Positions 35,896 to 45,369 of a DNA stretch of 64,000 bases are shown here, piece after piece. The stretch is taken from assembly GCF_009428905.1 (NCBI RefSeq), contig NZ_WHYR01000005.1:44203-108202 (forward strand). The letters are read 5' to 3'. The first letter of the stretch is position 1. Each line of letters begins with the position of its first letter. A program made the position numbers and the translations under genes. This stretch comes from Desulfofundulus thermobenzoicus (GTDB taxonomy: Bacteria > Bacillota > Desulfotomaculia > Desulfotomaculales > Desulfovirgulaceae). The notes beneath the pieces were generated by a model. That model was not told where the DNA came from, ran no database searches, and saw only the letters and a list, made by a program, of their open reading frames with translations.

Positions 35896-36798
35896 TTAAG
35901 CCCGGGGATGGGCCCGGCGGTATACCTCCTTCAATTTTTCCCTGGTCACGTGGGTGTAAATCTGGGTGGTGGACAGCCGCACGTGTCCCAGCAATTCCTG
36001 CACCGCCCGCAAATCGGCACCGTTGTCCAGCAGGTGGGTGGCGAAGGAATGGCGCAGCATGTGGGGGCTCACCCGGCAGTGGAGGGAAAGCTGGCTGACG
36101 TATTTGTCAATTATCTTGCGAACGCCCCGGGCCGAAAGTCGCCCCCCCCGGTAATTGAGAAAAACCGCCCCGCCCGGTTTACCGCCGGCCAGGGCCGGCC
36201 GTCCGGCTGAAAGATACTTTTCCAGCGCCCTTACGGCAAAGGTTCCCAGGGGAGCCACCCGTTCCCTGGCTCCCTTGCCGGCCACCCGCAGGGATCCGCC
36301 GGACAGGTCCAGGTCGTCCAGGTTCAGGCCCACCAGTTCACCCACCCGTATGCCGCTGGCGTACAGGGTTTCCAGCAACGCCCGGTCCCGCAGGGCCAGG
36401 GGCGTATTACCCCGGGGAGCCTCCACCAGCGCCCGGCACTGGTCTGTAAAAAGAAAACGGGGCAGCCTTTTTTCCGCCCTGGGGGAGGAAATGCCTTGCA
36501 GGGGGTTCACCGGCACCACTTCCTCCCGGGACAGATAGCGGAAAAAGGAACGCCAGACGGCCAGGCGGCGGGCCCGGGTGGCCCGGGAAAGCCCCCGGCC
36601 CTGTAAATCCGCCAGGTAGGCCCGGAACAAAGAACGGTCGATGTCGCCGGGCCGGATCTGGTTGTCGGGCCTGCCCAGCTTCCGGGCAAAGAAGTCCAGC
36701 CCGTCGAAAAGATCCCGCTGGTAGTTGTCCAGGGTATGGGGCGAGGCGTTTTTTTCCAGCTGGAGGTAATAAATGAAGCTGTCCACATGGGAGTACAT
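35896..36798 (-). CDS. xerC: Tyrosine recombinase XerC (CodV)
   Basis: Site-specific recombinase that resolves chromosome dimers at dif. The N-terminal SAM-like DNA-binding domain (about 5-90) is followed by the catalytic domain with Arg (SGIRVGELVGL), HMLRHSFATHLL, GHVRLSTTQIYTHV (His and nucleophilic Tyr). ATG 36798 (300 residues) has GAGGTG at six bases. In this locus such genes are often cotranscribed with hslVU. Confidence 0.95.
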   Translation of the reverse strand: MYSHVDSFIYYLQLEKNASPHTLDNYQRDLFDGLDFFARKLGRPDNQIRPGDIDRSLFRAYLADLQGRGLSRATRARRLAVWRSFFRYLSREEVVPVNPLQGISSPRAEKRLPRFLFTDQCRALVEAPRGNTPLALRDRALLETLYASGIRVGELVGLNLDDLDLSGGSLRVAGKGARERVAPLGTFAVRALEKYLSAGRPALAGGKPGGAVFLNYRGGRLSARGVRKIIDKYVSQLSLHCRVSPHMLRHSFATHLLDNGADLRAVQELLGHVRLSTTQIYTHVTREKLKEVYRRAHPRA

Positions 36799-36989
36799 AA
36801 AAAGCACCTCGTACCTTTAGAGATTTGATCCTGAAATACATGGTTCCAGAATCGTACTTTCAAAGATATTTTAACCCCTGGAAAAACCTATCATTGTTTC
36901 CCGCAAAATTATTATGGCCGAAAAGGGAAGCCATCCACCGGCAAATGTTTAAATGGCCGGCTAACCCATCCCAGCAGCCAGAGGACGTT

Positions 36990-38303
36990 TCAAATCCCCG
37001 CTTCCCGCCGCCATTCTTCCAGAAGCCGCAGTGCCCTTTGGGACAGGGCCAGATTGCGCGCCTTCCGGTCCTTAATTTCTTTTTCCAGGGGCGGAAAGAG
37101 GCCAAAAGTGACGTTCATGGGCTGGAAATGTGCCGGGTCGGCGTGGGTGATGTAGTGAGCCAGGGCCCCGTGGGCCGTTTCCCGGGGAAAAACCACGGGC
37201 GGCAGGCCCCGGAAAAGTCTGGCGGCGTTGACCCCGGCCATGAGCCCGGCCGCGGCAGATTCCACATACCCCTCCACCCCGGTCATCTGCCCGGCCAGAA
37301 ACAGGCCCGGACGTTTCCTGCATTCAAGGGTGGGGTGGAGCAAAACCGGCGCATTGATATATGTATTACGGTGCATAACCCCGAATCGAACGAATTCCGC
37401 CTTCTCCAACCCCGGGATCATGCGGAAGACCCTTTTCTGCTCATCCCACTTCAGGTGGGTCTGGAACCCCACCAGATTGTAAAGGGTGCCGGCGGCGTTG
37501 TCCTGGCGCAGCTGAACCACCGCATAGGGCCGGCGTCCGGTACGGGGATCAATAAGACCCACCGGTTTTAGCGGCCCATAACGCATGGTATCCCTGCCCC
37601 GCCGGGCCAGCACTTCAATGGGCATACAACCTTCGAAGTTTACCTCTTCTTCAAATTCCTTGCGGGGGGCCCGTTCGGCCCTGGCCAGGGCTTCCTGAAA
37701 CCGTTCGTATTCCTCCCGGTTCATGGGACAATTGAGATATTCCCCTTCCCCTTTGTGGTAACGGGAGGAACGGAAAACCTTATTCATATCGATGGACTCC
37801 AGGGTGACTATGGGGGCCACGGCATCATAAAAATACAGGTACTCCACTCCGGTTAGCTGCCTTAAAGACCGGGCCATGGCTGAAGAAGTAAGGGGGCCGG
37901 TGGCCAGCACCACTATTTCTTCCGCAGGGACGTCCGTTACTTCTTCCCGGTGCACCTGCACCAGGGGATGACCTTCCAGGACACCGGTCACCGCCCGGGC
38001 AAAACCCTCCCGGTCCACGGCCAGGGCACCGCCGGCCGGTACCCGGTGCTCACCGGCACATTGCATGATCAAAGAGCCCAGACGGCGCATTTCTTCCTTT
38101 AAAAGACCAACCGCATTTTCCAGGGCGGCCGCCCGCAGGGAATTGCTACAAACCAATTCGGCAAAATAGCCGGTGTGGTGGGCCGGGGTCATTTTACGGG
38201 GCCTCATTTCAAAGAGATCCACGGGCACCCCCTGCCGCACCAGTTGCCAGGCCGCTTCCGCCCCGGCCAGCCCGGCGCCCACCACCGTTACCTTTTGGTC
38301 CAT
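36990..38303 (-). CDS. trmFO: tRNA (uracil-5-)-methyltransferase TrmFO
   Basis: Folate- and FAD-dependent enzyme that makes m5U54 in tRNA. The N-terminal dinucleotide-binding motif [17 protein letters not shown] and [18 protein letters not shown] are diagnostic; the C-terminal [18 protein letters not shown] binds FAD. ATG 38303 gives 437 residues, the family length; the frame start at 38351 adds an unrelated tail. Confidence 0.96.
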   Translation of the reverse strand: MDQKVTVVGAGLAGAEAAWQLVRQGVPVDLFEMRPRKMTPAHHTGYFAELVCSNSLRAAALENAVGLLKEEMRRLGSLIMQCAGEHRVPAGGALAVDREGFARAVTGVLEGHPLVQVHREEVTDVPAEEIVVLATGPLTSSAMARSLRQLTGVEYLYFYDAVAPIVTLESIDMNKVFRSSRYHKGEGEYLNCPMNREEYERFQEALARAERAPRKEFEEEVNFEGCMPIEVLARRGRDTMRYGPLKPVGLIDPRTGRRPYAVVQLRQDNAAGTLYNLVGFQTHLKWDEQKRVFRMIPGLEKAEFVRFGVMHRNTYINAPVLLHPTLECRKRPGLFLAGQMTGVEGYVESAAAGLMAGVNAARLFRGLPPVVFPRETAHGALAHYITHADPAHFQPMNVTFGLFPPLEKEIKDRKARNLALSQRALRLLEEWRREAGI

Positions 38304-38390
38304 GGATACACTACCTGCCTTAACGCTAAGAAAATGCTGTCGCAAAACCATCCGGGGGCAGTCGTCCCTTAAGGGACTACTGCCGCCCCT

Positions 38391-40613
38391 TTACAATCCC
38401 GTTTGTTCCGTTTCCGCCACCCGGCGGCTGCGCCTCCGTCCCTCCCGGGCCACCAGGGGCAGGGTTTTCGCCGGCAGGTCCGCTCCGGAAGCCACTCCCT
38501 CCCGGGAGGCTTCATCGCCGGCACCGCCGTTATCGGCCTGTTTTAAGCGATAACGGCATTCTTCGTTAATACACTGCAGTTCCGCCTTATTGCCCCGCCC
38601 TTTCTTGATTACCATCATCTGCCCGCACCGGGGACATTTTTCCCGTGCAGGCTCGTCCCATAGCACAAAGTCGCAGTCGGGGTAGTGGCTGCAACCGTAA
38701 AATTTGCGCCCCTTCTTGCTGCGCCGGACCACCAGATCGCCCCCGCAACGGGGACAGGGCACCCCCGTGGGCTCCAGCAGGGGCCTGGTATTGCGGCATT
38801 CGGGAAAACCCGGACAGGCCAGGAACTTTCCATACCGGCCCATTTTGATGACCATATGGCGGCCGCACTGTTCGCAAACCTCACCGGTCACTTCATCGGC
38901 CACACTAACCTTGCCGATTTCCTCCTCGGCCCGGGACAGGGTATCCTGGAAAGGACCGTAAAAGTCCCGTACCACCTGTACCCAGTCCATTTCGCCCTCC
39001 TCCACCCGGTCCAGGCTTCCTTCCATCTGGGCGGTAAACTCCACATCTATGATATCGGGAAAATGTTTCTTCAATAAGTCCACCACCACCATGCCCAGCT
39101 CCGTGGGGTGGAGGTGCTTTTTTTCCCGCACCACATAACCGCGCTTGATAATGGTTTCCAGAATGGGCGCATAGGTGCTGGGCCGCCCGATTCCCTTCTC
39201 CTCCAGCGCCCGCACCAGGGTGGCGTCGGTATAACGGGGCGGCGGCTGGGTAAAATGCTGCTTGGGAGTAAGGGATTTTACCGCCAGCCCTTCGCCCTCG
39301 GCCAGTTCGGGGAGCAATCCCTCTTCTTCCCTGGTTTCCTCATCCCGGGATTCCTCGTACACCTGGAGAAAACCGGGAAACCGGATCACCGATCCGGTGG
39401 CCCGGAAAATATAACGTCCGCCCAGGATATCGACGCTGGTGGTATCAATAACAGCCGGGCTCATCTGGCTGGCCACAAAACGGGACCAGATTAGTTTGTA
39501 GAGCTTGTATTGATCACCTGTTAAATAAGGCCTGACCGCTTCCGGCTCCCGGCCCACCGACGTGGGGCGGATGGCTTCGTGGGCATCCTGGGCCCGCCCC
39601 CTGGCCGCCACCTGCCTGGCCTTTTCCGGCACGTACTCGGCGCCAAACTTTTGCCGGACATAGGCCCGGGCCTCGTCCTGGGCACTGGCCGCCACCCGGG
39701 TGGAGTCGGTGCGGATATAGGTAACCAGCCCCACCGGCCCCTCCTTGCCCAGTTCCAGTCCTTCATACAGCTGCTGGGCCACCATCATGGTCTTGCGGGC
39801 GGTAAAATTTAACTTGCGGTAGGCTTCCTGCTGCAAGCTGCTGGTGGTGAAGGGCGGCGCCGGCAGGCGGGATTTTTCCCGGCGGGTAATTTTTTGCACA
39901 TGGTACGAGACCCCCTTCAACTCTTTAAGGATCTCTTCCATCTGCTCCTGGCTTTTTACATCGGCCTTTCTGTCCCCGATTTTGAATAATTTGGCCTCAA
40001 AGGGATCCTTCCCCCGGGCGGCAAACACACCCGTCAAGGTCCAGTATTCCTCGGGCACAAAGGAAAGGATCTCTTCCTCCCGGTCGCAGATGAGCCGCAC
40101 GGCCACCGACTGCACCCGCCCCGCGGACAGGCCCTTTTTTACCTTGCGCCATAAAAGGGGACTTAAATTATAGCCCACCAGGCGGTCCAGAATGCGCCGC
40201 GCCTGCTGGGCATTCACCCGGTTGTGATCAATGGGCCGTGGGGACTTTATGGCATTCTGCACCGCCTGTTTGGTAATTTCATTGAATTCAATGCGACATG
40301 GCGCATCCTCATCAATTTCCAGCACATTCTGCAAATGCCAGGCAATGGCTTCCCCTTCCCGGTCGGGGTCGGAAGCCAGCAACACCCGGTCGGCTTTTTT
40401 TACCGCTGTTCGCAGCTCTTTGATAATGTCCCCTTTACCCCTGATGGTGATATATTTGGGGGTAAAGCCATGTTCCACATCCACCCCGAACTGGCTCTTG
40501 GGCAGATCCCGCACATGACCCATGGAGGCCTTGACGGTGAATTTTTTCCCCAGAAACCTGCCTATACTCCTGGCCTTGGCCGGAGATTCCACAATAACCA
40601 GTGTTTTGGACAA
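38391..40613 (-). CDS. topA: DNA topoisomerase I
   Basis: Relaxes negative supercoils. The Toprim domain (KTLVIVESPAKARSIGRFLG at the start, then SDPDREGEAIAWHL) and the active-site tyrosine in GLVTYIRTDSTR are present, plus three C-terminal zinc ribbons (CEQCGRHMV, CPRCGGDLV, CPRCGQMMV) and a basic tail. 740 residues, apparently from TTG 40613. Confidence 0.97.
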   Translation of the reverse strand: MSKTLVIVESPAKARSIGRFLGKKFTVKASMGHVRDLPKSQFGVDVEHGFTPKYITIRGKGDIIKELRTAVKKADRVLLASDPDREGEAIAWHLQNVLEIDEDAPCRIEFNEITKQAVQNAIKSPRPIDHNRVNAQQARRILDRLVGYNLSPLLWRKVKKGLSAGRVQSVAVRLICDREEEILSFVPEEYWTLTGVFAARGKDPFEAKLFKIGDRKADVKSQEQMEEILKELKGVSYHVQKITRREKSRLPAPPFTTSSLQQEAYRKLNFTARKTMMVAQQLYEGLELGKEGPVGLVTYIRTDSTRVAASAQDEARAYVRQKFGAEYVPEKARQVAARGRAQDAHEAIRPTSVGREPEAVRPYLTGDQYKLYKLIWSRFVASQMSPAVIDTTSVDILGGRYIFRATGSVIRFPGFLQVYEESRDEETREEEGLLPELAEGEGLAVKSLTPKQHFTQPPPRYTDATLVRALEEKGIGRPSTYAPILETIIKRGYVVREKKHLHPTELGMVVVDLLKKHFPDIIDVEFTAQMEGSLDRVEEGEMDWVQVVRDFYGPFQDTLSRAEEEIGKVSVADEVTGEVCEQCGRHMVIKMGRYGKFLACPGFPECRNTRPLLEPTGVPCPRCGGDLVVRRSKKGRKFYGCSHYPDCDFVLWDEPAREKCPRCGQMMVIKKGRGNKAELQCINEECRYRLKQADNGGAGDEASREGVASGADLPAKTLPLVAREGRRRSRRVAETEQTGL

Positions 40614-40722
40614 AAAGCCCCACCTTCTTTTGCAAAGGTTTAATCATATATTAACCGCACCGGTGGTTTTTAAAAAGTCTATGTAAACAGAAGGCAATTA
40701 GAACCTGCGGCAACCTGCCCCT

Positions 40723-41817
40723 TCAGTGCCGGCGGGCATAGAGACGGCCCGGGAACTGTCTGACCAGGCCCTTCACTTCCAGAAACATCAGGGCCGCCAG
40801 CACCTCCTGGGCACAAAGACCCGTGCCTTCAATGATCACATCCACCCCTTTGGGTTCCAGGGAAAGCTCCCGGTAAACCGCCTCCTCCCCGCCCGTCAAC
40901 CGGGGTGTGACCGGGGCGGCAAAGGATTGCTCCGGAAAAAGGCAGGTAATACCCAGTTCCTCCAGGATATCGGACACGTCCTCCACCAGGCGCGCTCCCT
41001 GCTTGATTAACCGGTTGGGACCACAGCTCAGGGGGTTGGTGACCGGGCCGGGAACGGCCATTACCTCCCGCCCCTGCTCCAGGGCCAGGTCGGCCGTAAT
41101 CAAAGCGCCGCTCCTTTCGGCCGCCTCCACCACAATGGTGGCCCGGCACAACCCGCTGATAATCCGGTTGCGCACGGGAAAATGCCAGGGCTCGGGAAAG
41201 GAGCCGGGTGGAAACTCGCTGATCACGGCACCGGTCATGGAAATATCTTCCATCAGGCGGGCATTTTCCCGGGGATATACCACATCCACGCCGCAGCCCA
41301 GTACGGCCAACGTCCTGCCGCCGGCCTCCAGTGCTCCCCGGTGGGCGGCGCTGTCAATCCCCCGGGCCATACCGCTGACCACGGTCACCCCCGCCTTAGC
41401 CAGCCCCCGGGCCATTTTTTCGGCCACGGCCAGACCATAGGGCGTAGGCCGGCGGGAACCCACCAAGGCCACGGCGTGATCGTCCCCGGGCCGCAGATGA
41501 CCTCGCACAAAAAGGCCCGGCGGTGGATCGAATATGGTCCGCAATGCCCGGGGGTAATCCTCTTCTTCAAAAGTAATATAACTAATCTGCCATTCCGCCA
41601 GCCGCGCCATTTCCCCGGCCAGGTCCAGACCGGCCCGGCGGCGAACCAGATTTGCCGCCGCCCGGGGTTCAAAACCGCCCCGGGAAGAAAGGGCCTGTTC
41701 CGAAGCCATCCAGGCCGCCCGGGGAGAACCGAAACGTTCCACCAGATTCCAAATGCGGCTGGCACTGCCGGGCAACAGGTACTGCCAGCCCATCCAGTAA
41801 ACCTTTTCCTCCACCAT
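40723..41817 (-). CDS. dprA: DNA-processing protein DprA
   Basis: Loads RecA on incoming single-stranded DNA during transformation. The Rossmann core carries VGSRRPTPYG and VVSGMARGIDSAAHRGAL; a C-terminal winged-helix region (about 300-360) completes it. ATG 41817 (364 residues) has GAGGTG just upstream; the frame is open to 41877. Its place before topA is the conserved order. No other competence genes are in the window. Confidence 0.95.
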   Translation of the reverse strand: MVEEKVYWMGWQYLLPGSASRIWNLVERFGSPRAAWMASEQALSSRGGFEPRAAANLVRRRAGLDLAGEMARLAEWQISYITFEEEDYPRALRTIFDPPPGLFVRGHLRPGDDHAVALVGSRRPTPYGLAVAEKMARGLAKAGVTVVSGMARGIDSAAHRGALEAGGRTLAVLGCGVDVVYPRENARLMEDISMTGAVISEFPPGSFPEPWHFPVRNRIISGLCRATIVVEAAERSGALITADLALEQGREVMAVPGPVTNPLSCGPNRLIKQGARLVEDVSDILEELGITCLFPEQSFAAPVTPRLTGGEEAVYRELSLEPKGVDVIIEGTGLCAQEVLAALMFLEVKGLVRQFPGRLYARRH

Positions 41818-41964
41818 GTTCACCTCAACCTGCAAAAGGCATTCGGGAAGGGGGGTAAAAACTCCTGCCGGAAGCAAAATCTTTTTTCCTTAATCTGCTG
41901 TTTTTTCCTGCCGGTAAAATAGTGGCTGCCGGTCGCCAGACGCCGGTCGCTGATTAAGTTGGGA

Positions 41965-42035
41965 AACTCATTACTACAGCAGGGCACAGCGTTGTCCTTA
42001 AGCGATAAGACTTGCGGAGCGCCCAGCAACGGCAC
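41965..42035. repeat. Copy B (left end only) of the dispersed palindromic repeat
   Basis: CAGGGCACAGCGTTGTCC followed by TTAAGCGATAAGAC and GCGGAGCGC match copy C at 52402-52450 nearly base for base, then the similarity ends at the 3' end of the polymerase gene. The right end is missing. Confidence 0.65.
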
Positions 42036-42039
42036 CTGT

Positions 42040-43011
42040 CTAGAAGACCACATCCGATCCTGCACCGGCTTCCCGACCATGACTGTATACTACCGGTTCG
42101 TCTTTTAACATGGCATCCATCAAACCACCCATACTCTGCTTTAATACCAGCAGGTCACTGAAAAGATCCCCGTATTCCTCCATGCGTTTGAATATGGTGT
42201 TTATGTTAAACCGGACCGGATCCACATCCAGCGTCTCCACCTCCTTCCAGAGAAGGGGGGCGGAGAGAGTCGCCCCGGGCAGGGGGCGCAGGCTATAGGG
42301 AAAGACCATGGTTTTCCCACGGCCGTTCTGCAAATAATCCAGATAAACCTTACCTTTTCTTTTGGATATGGCCCGCTCCAGGGTGGTCCGGCCCGGGTGT
42401 GCCCGCTGCACCAGCAGGGCAATATATTTCATGGCCCTGGTAACCTCCTGGAAGGAGTATTCCGGCTGAATGGGAATAAACAGGTGTACGCCGCTGGCCC
42501 CCGATGTTTTCACCCAGGAGCGGAGATCAAAGGCGGCCAGTGCCCGGCGCACCAGCAGGGCCACCTGCAGCACATCCTGGAAGGTGGCCCCTTCCGCCGG
42601 GTCCAGATCCATCACCGCCATATCGGGACAATCGATATGGTCCACAGTGGACAACCAGGAGTGTACCTCTATGCAGCCCAGATTGGCCAGCCAGAGCAAG
42701 GTGGCCAGATCGTTGCAAACGACGTAATTAATCACCTTCCGGGAATGGCGCACGGGAAAGGTTTCAATCCAGTCCGGGGCATAGTCGGGACACTCTTTCT
42801 GGTAAAAGGATTCACCGTTAATACCGTCGGGATAGCGTTTCATCACCAAAGGGCGGTTATAAATGTGGGGCAACAATACCGGGGCTATGTCAGTGTAGTA
42901 CTTAATCAGGTGGGCCTTGGTTAATCCCCCGGGCCAGAAAATCTTTTCCAGGTTGGTCAGAACTATGGTACGGTTGGCGACTGAAACGGGCCTGCTGCTC
43001 AAACCGGGCAC
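42040..43011 (-). CDS. LigD-type primase-polymerase (end-joining polymerase domain)
   Basis: Archaeo-eukaryotic-primase-type polymerase that fills gaps at broken ends. The N-terminus LTNLEKIFWPGGLTKAHLI and the catalytic MDLDP with the downstream SGASGVHLFIPI are the LigD polymerase signatures. 323 residues; either GTG 43011 or TTG 43002 follows GAGGAGG. Here it is a separate gene; the ligase domain and Ku are 3.5-5 kb away. No phosphoesterase domain is seen anywhere in the window. Confidence 0.93.
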   Translation of the reverse strand: MPGLSSRPVSVANRTIVLTNLEKIFWPGGLTKAHLIKYYTDIAPVLLPHIYNRPLVMKRYPDGINGESFYQKECPDYAPDWIETFPVRHSRKVINYVVCNDLATLLWLANLGCIEVHSWLSTVDHIDCPDMAVMDLDPAEGATFQDVLQVALLVRRALAAFDLRSWVKTSGASGVHLFIPIQPEYSFQEVTRAMKYIALLVQRAHPGRTTLERAISKRKGKVYLDYLQNGRGKTMVFPYSLRPLPGATLSAPLLWKEVETLDVDPVRFNINTIFKRMEEYGDLFSDLLVLKQSMGGLMDAMLKDEPVVYSHGREAGAGSDVVF

Positions 43012-43051
43012 CTCCTCGGGTTTTATTATACACCGGCAATGTTAAAATTAA

Positions 43052-43083
43052 GTAAGGGCCACATGCTCCCATGTGGCCCTTAC
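43052..43083. terminator. Strong hairpin, probable bidirectional terminator
   Basis: GTAAGGGCCACATG pairs perfectly with CATGTGGCCCTTAC. It lies between two minus-strand genes, just upstream of the polymerase gene and downstream of the protease-like gene. Confidence 0.8.
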
Positions 43084-43104
43084 CCATTTATGCTAACTGA
43101 TTCT

Positions 43105-44145
43105 TTACTTCGGTGGTTCAAAACGGACTTCCAGACTTTGCAGGACATGCCTGATATCATTAAACAGGGTGGATTGGTCGGAGCCAGCAAAGAGTAATCC
43201 CACCGCCCTATTCTGTTCGTCCACCACCAGAGAACCACTGTCACCGGGCTCACTCATACCTGTGGTCAAAACCTGATCTTCAAAAACAGCCCAGGTACTA
43301 TCATCCAAATCCACACGCATACTGGTATGCAACGCTTTTACAGTCCCCGTGGTTACCCCTGTAGTACGGCCGCTTTTCCTCACCTTCGCCCCCAGGCGGG
43401 GTTCCGCCACGCCGGTCACCCGGCCGATACCCATTATTTCCGGCGATACCATTTGGGGATCCACCGGTTCAGCCAGGGCGCAGTCCACCAGGTTGACCGT
43501 CCGCCTGCGGTTATATAGGCGCACGTAATAATTGGGACGGTACACCGTCAGAAAATTATTTAAAAAATCTTCGAATGCAGCGGCAACAGGACATTGCTGG
43601 GCGCTGCCGGAAGTATAAACCGGAACAAAACGGGCCAGCCTGGCGATTACATCTTTTGGGGCATGCCCGTTGTCCCGGGCTCCCGGCTGCAGGATTGAAT
43701 CGCCAATTCTACTTCTACCGTCCATCCCATCGGTCTGGTTGGCCAGGATGTGATTGTTGGACAAAATCATGGCCCGGCCGCTTCTCTGATCGTAAACCAG
43801 AGCACCAAAGGTGCCGGCCGTTACCTGATAATGGCCAATACTCACCCCTGGCACGGCCGGCCTAACCCTGGCCTGCCTTTCCGACTGAAAACGAACGCTG
43901 CCCACTTCGATTACATCGGTACTATACTGACCGATCTTATCCGGAATACGATGGGCTTCCAGCAGATGAGGAGCCGACACTTTCTTTCTTACAAAAACAA
44001 GCAAAGCCAGCTGATCAGTTCTCCGCCCTTTCCTTTCCTTGTAACCGATACCGACACCGTTGACATTGGGCAGTTGCATTAAAGTCCACCGGGAATTATC
44101 CGCAATTGCACGCAATTCCTGCATAAACACCACACCATTCTTCAA
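43105..44145 (-). CDS. Trypsin-like serine protease-fold protein
   Basis: 346 residues, no signal peptide. A chymotrypsin-type triad is visible: His in ILSNNHILANQ, Asp in NLVDCALAEP and Ser in EPGDSGSLVVDEQNRAVG. The N-terminal segment MQLPNVNGVGIGYKER is typical of the Nal1/trypsin-like group in bacteria. ATG 44124 (second methionine) is an equally good start. The lack of a leader suggests an intracellular enzyme, perhaps of the spore or stress response; substrate unknown. Confidence 0.8.
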   Translation of the reverse strand: MKNGVVFMQELRAIADNSRWTLMQLPNVNGVGIGYKERKGRRTDQLALLVFVRKKVSAPHLLEAHRIPDKIGQYSTDVIEVGSVRFQSERQARVRPAVPGVSIGHYQVTAGTFGALVYDQRSGRAMILSNNHILANQTDGMDGRSRIGDSILQPGARDNGHAPKDVIARLARFVPVYTSGSAQQCPVAAAFEDFLNNFLTVYRPNYYVRLYNRRRTVNLVDCALAEPVDPQMVSPEIMGIGRVTGVAEPRLGAKVRKSGRTTGVTTGTVKALHTSMRVDLDDSTWAVFEDQVLTTGMSEPGDSGSLVVDEQNRAVGLLFAGSDQSTLFNDIRHVLQSLEVRFEPPK

Positions 44146-44245
44146 TGAAATTTATAGCAAGGAGCAGTTTGCTCTACTTACCATAATATTACTTAACATA
44201 TAATTTAGTTACATATAAACCAGTATTTGGGTTTGGCTTGCAAAA

Positions 44246-44280
44246 GAATCACCCCCTCCGAAAACGAAGGGGGGTGATTC
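44246..44280. terminator. Bidirectional terminator downstream of the microprotein array
   Basis: GAATCACCCCC pairs with GGGGGTGATTC around a ~13-base loop. It closes the array on the minus strand. Confidence 0.8.
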
Positions 44281-44311
44281 CATCTGGTTAATCTACGGTG
44301 TTCAATTTAAC

Positions 44312-44413
44312 TTAGTTAGCCGCGTTCCAGCCCCACCAACCGGATCCGAACACCAGCAGAATGAGAATCAGGAAGATGATGAAGGGGCCATCAAACCAAT
44401 GTTGAGTTCTCAC
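44312..44413 (-). CDS. Tandem single-helix microprotein, copy 1 (33 residues)
   Basis: Begins MRTQHWFDGPFIIFLILIL and ends FGSGWWGWNAAN. One hydrophobic helix is capped by a conserved aromatic GWWGWN tail. GTG 44413 follows AAAGGAGG. It is the last of four paralogues; it lacks the GA(T)xQ tail of the others. It resembles YjcZ-type small sporulation proteins in size and in the FLILILLVFG core, but that link is inference. Confidence 0.75.
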   Translation of the reverse strand: MRTQHWFDGPFIIFLILILLVFGSGWWGWNAAN

Positions 44414-44443
44414 AAAGACTCCTCCTTTCTTCCTCAATAGTTG

Positions 44444-44557
44444 TTACTGGTCGGCGCCCGCTGCATTCCAGCCCCACCAGCCGGTTCCAAATACCAGCAG
44501 GATCAGGATCAGAAAGATGATAAAGGGACCATCAAAAAATGCTCCGTAGGTTTTCAC
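44444..44557 (-). CDS. Tandem single-helix microprotein, copy 2 (37 residues)
   Basis: Begins MKTYGAFFDGPFIIFLILI and ends GWWGWNAAGADQ. GTG 44557 follows AAAAGGAGGTATTTC, the same leader as copy 3. Each copy has its own ribosome-binding site, spaced about 30 bases from the previous stop, so the array is a translated operon. Confidence 0.78.
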   Translation of the reverse strand: MKTYGAFFDGPFIIFLILILLVFGTGWWGWNAAGADQ

Positions 44558-44587
44558 TCGAAATACCTCCTTTTCAGCGTCCTACAT

Positions 44588-44707
44588 TTACTGATTGGTA
44601 GCACCGGCCGCGTTCCAACCCCACCAACCGGAACCAAAAACAAGCAGAATCAGAACCAGGAAGAGAATAAAGGAACCATCAAAAAATGTGCCACCATAGG
44701 GTCTCAC
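44588..44707 (-). CDS. Tandem single-helix microprotein, copy 3 (39 residues)
   Basis: Begins MRPYGGTFFDGSFILFLVL and ends GWWGWNAAGATNQ. GTG 44707 follows AAAGGAGGTATTTC. The most diverged of the four in the helix (ILFLVLILLVFG) and the longest. Confidence 0.78.
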   Translation of the reverse strand: MRPYGGTFFDGSFILFLVLILLVFGSGWWGWNAAGATNQ

Positions 44708-44736
44708 TGAAATACCTCCTTTCCAGCGTTTTTTAT

Positions 44737-44850
44737 TTACTGATTGGTAGCACCGGCCGCGTTCCAACCCCACCAGCCGGTTCCAAATACCAGCAGAATC
44801 AGGATCAGGAAGATGATGAAGGGGCCATCAAACCATTGCTGGGTCCTCAT
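44737..44850 (-). CDS. Tandem single-helix microprotein, copy 4 (37 residues)
   Basis: Begins MRTQQWFDGPFIIFLILI and ends GWWGWNAAGATNQ. ATG 44850 follows AAAGGAGGTAAGGC. It is first in the array. The open frame continues upstream to 45252 but crosses a terminator and is not accepted as one protein. Confidence 0.8.
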   Translation of the reverse strand: MRTQQWFDGPFIIFLILILLVFGTGWWGWNAAGATNQ

Positions 44851-44950
44851 TGCCTTACCTCCTTTACTTATTCTACCAATAATGTATGAAAAGGCTTGAA
44901 AAGGTGTTACAGCATGTCGGAAATTCTCAGGATACTCTCCGTTTTTGACC

Positions 44951-44982
44951 AAATAAAAAAGCCTCCCTGTGGAAGGCTTTTG
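44951..44982 (-). terminator. Rho-independent terminator upstream of the microprotein array
   Basis: On the minus strand AAAAGCCTTCC pairs with GGGAGGCTTTT and is followed by TTATTT. It would end a short transcript starting near 45260. Confidence 0.8.
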
Positions 44983-45262
44983 CTGGCGGGCAATCGCTGT
45001 TCTCCCTGGAGCTGATTGTAAAAAGCTGGCACCGGGCCGACGAAAACAAAATATGATTTCCCCCGGAAAGGGATGGGTTTTTAAAAGAAGGCTGGTCCAT
45101 AAAATCTCGTCATCCACATAATTGGCCGCGCCGGAAAACATGGTTCCCTCTCCATAGCTGGAGCCGGTGCCTTCATTGCGTTTGGCCGTGCTGTTCCACC
45201 CGGCCCAAAAATCCTGTCCCACATTTAAGGGCCGAACCGTTTTCAATGGCATTTATTTTCAG
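44983..45262 (-). other. Unassigned ~280-base unit with its own terminator; possible RNA
   Basis: Between hsp20 and the microprotein array this GC-rich stretch ends at a clear minus-strand terminator and begins after an AT-rich -10-like TATAAATAT. The only long frame (ATG 45252) has no ribosome-binding site and no stop before the terminator, so a structured non-coding RNA is as likely as a protein. I match it to no RNA family. Confidence 0.3.
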
Positions 45263-45369
45263 CAGAAATATATTTATAACTAGGGACACTCCGTCACTCC
45301 TTTCTCCTTTTTAGCAATATATGACCGGAGGGACGAAATTAATCCGGGATTATGAGGAGGATGCGGCCC

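Noticed and set aside
44737..45252. A 171-codon minus-strand frame joining microprotein copy 4 to upstream sequence
   Set aside because: It crosses a good terminator at 44951-44982, has no ribosome-binding site at 45252, and copy 4 has its own strong site.
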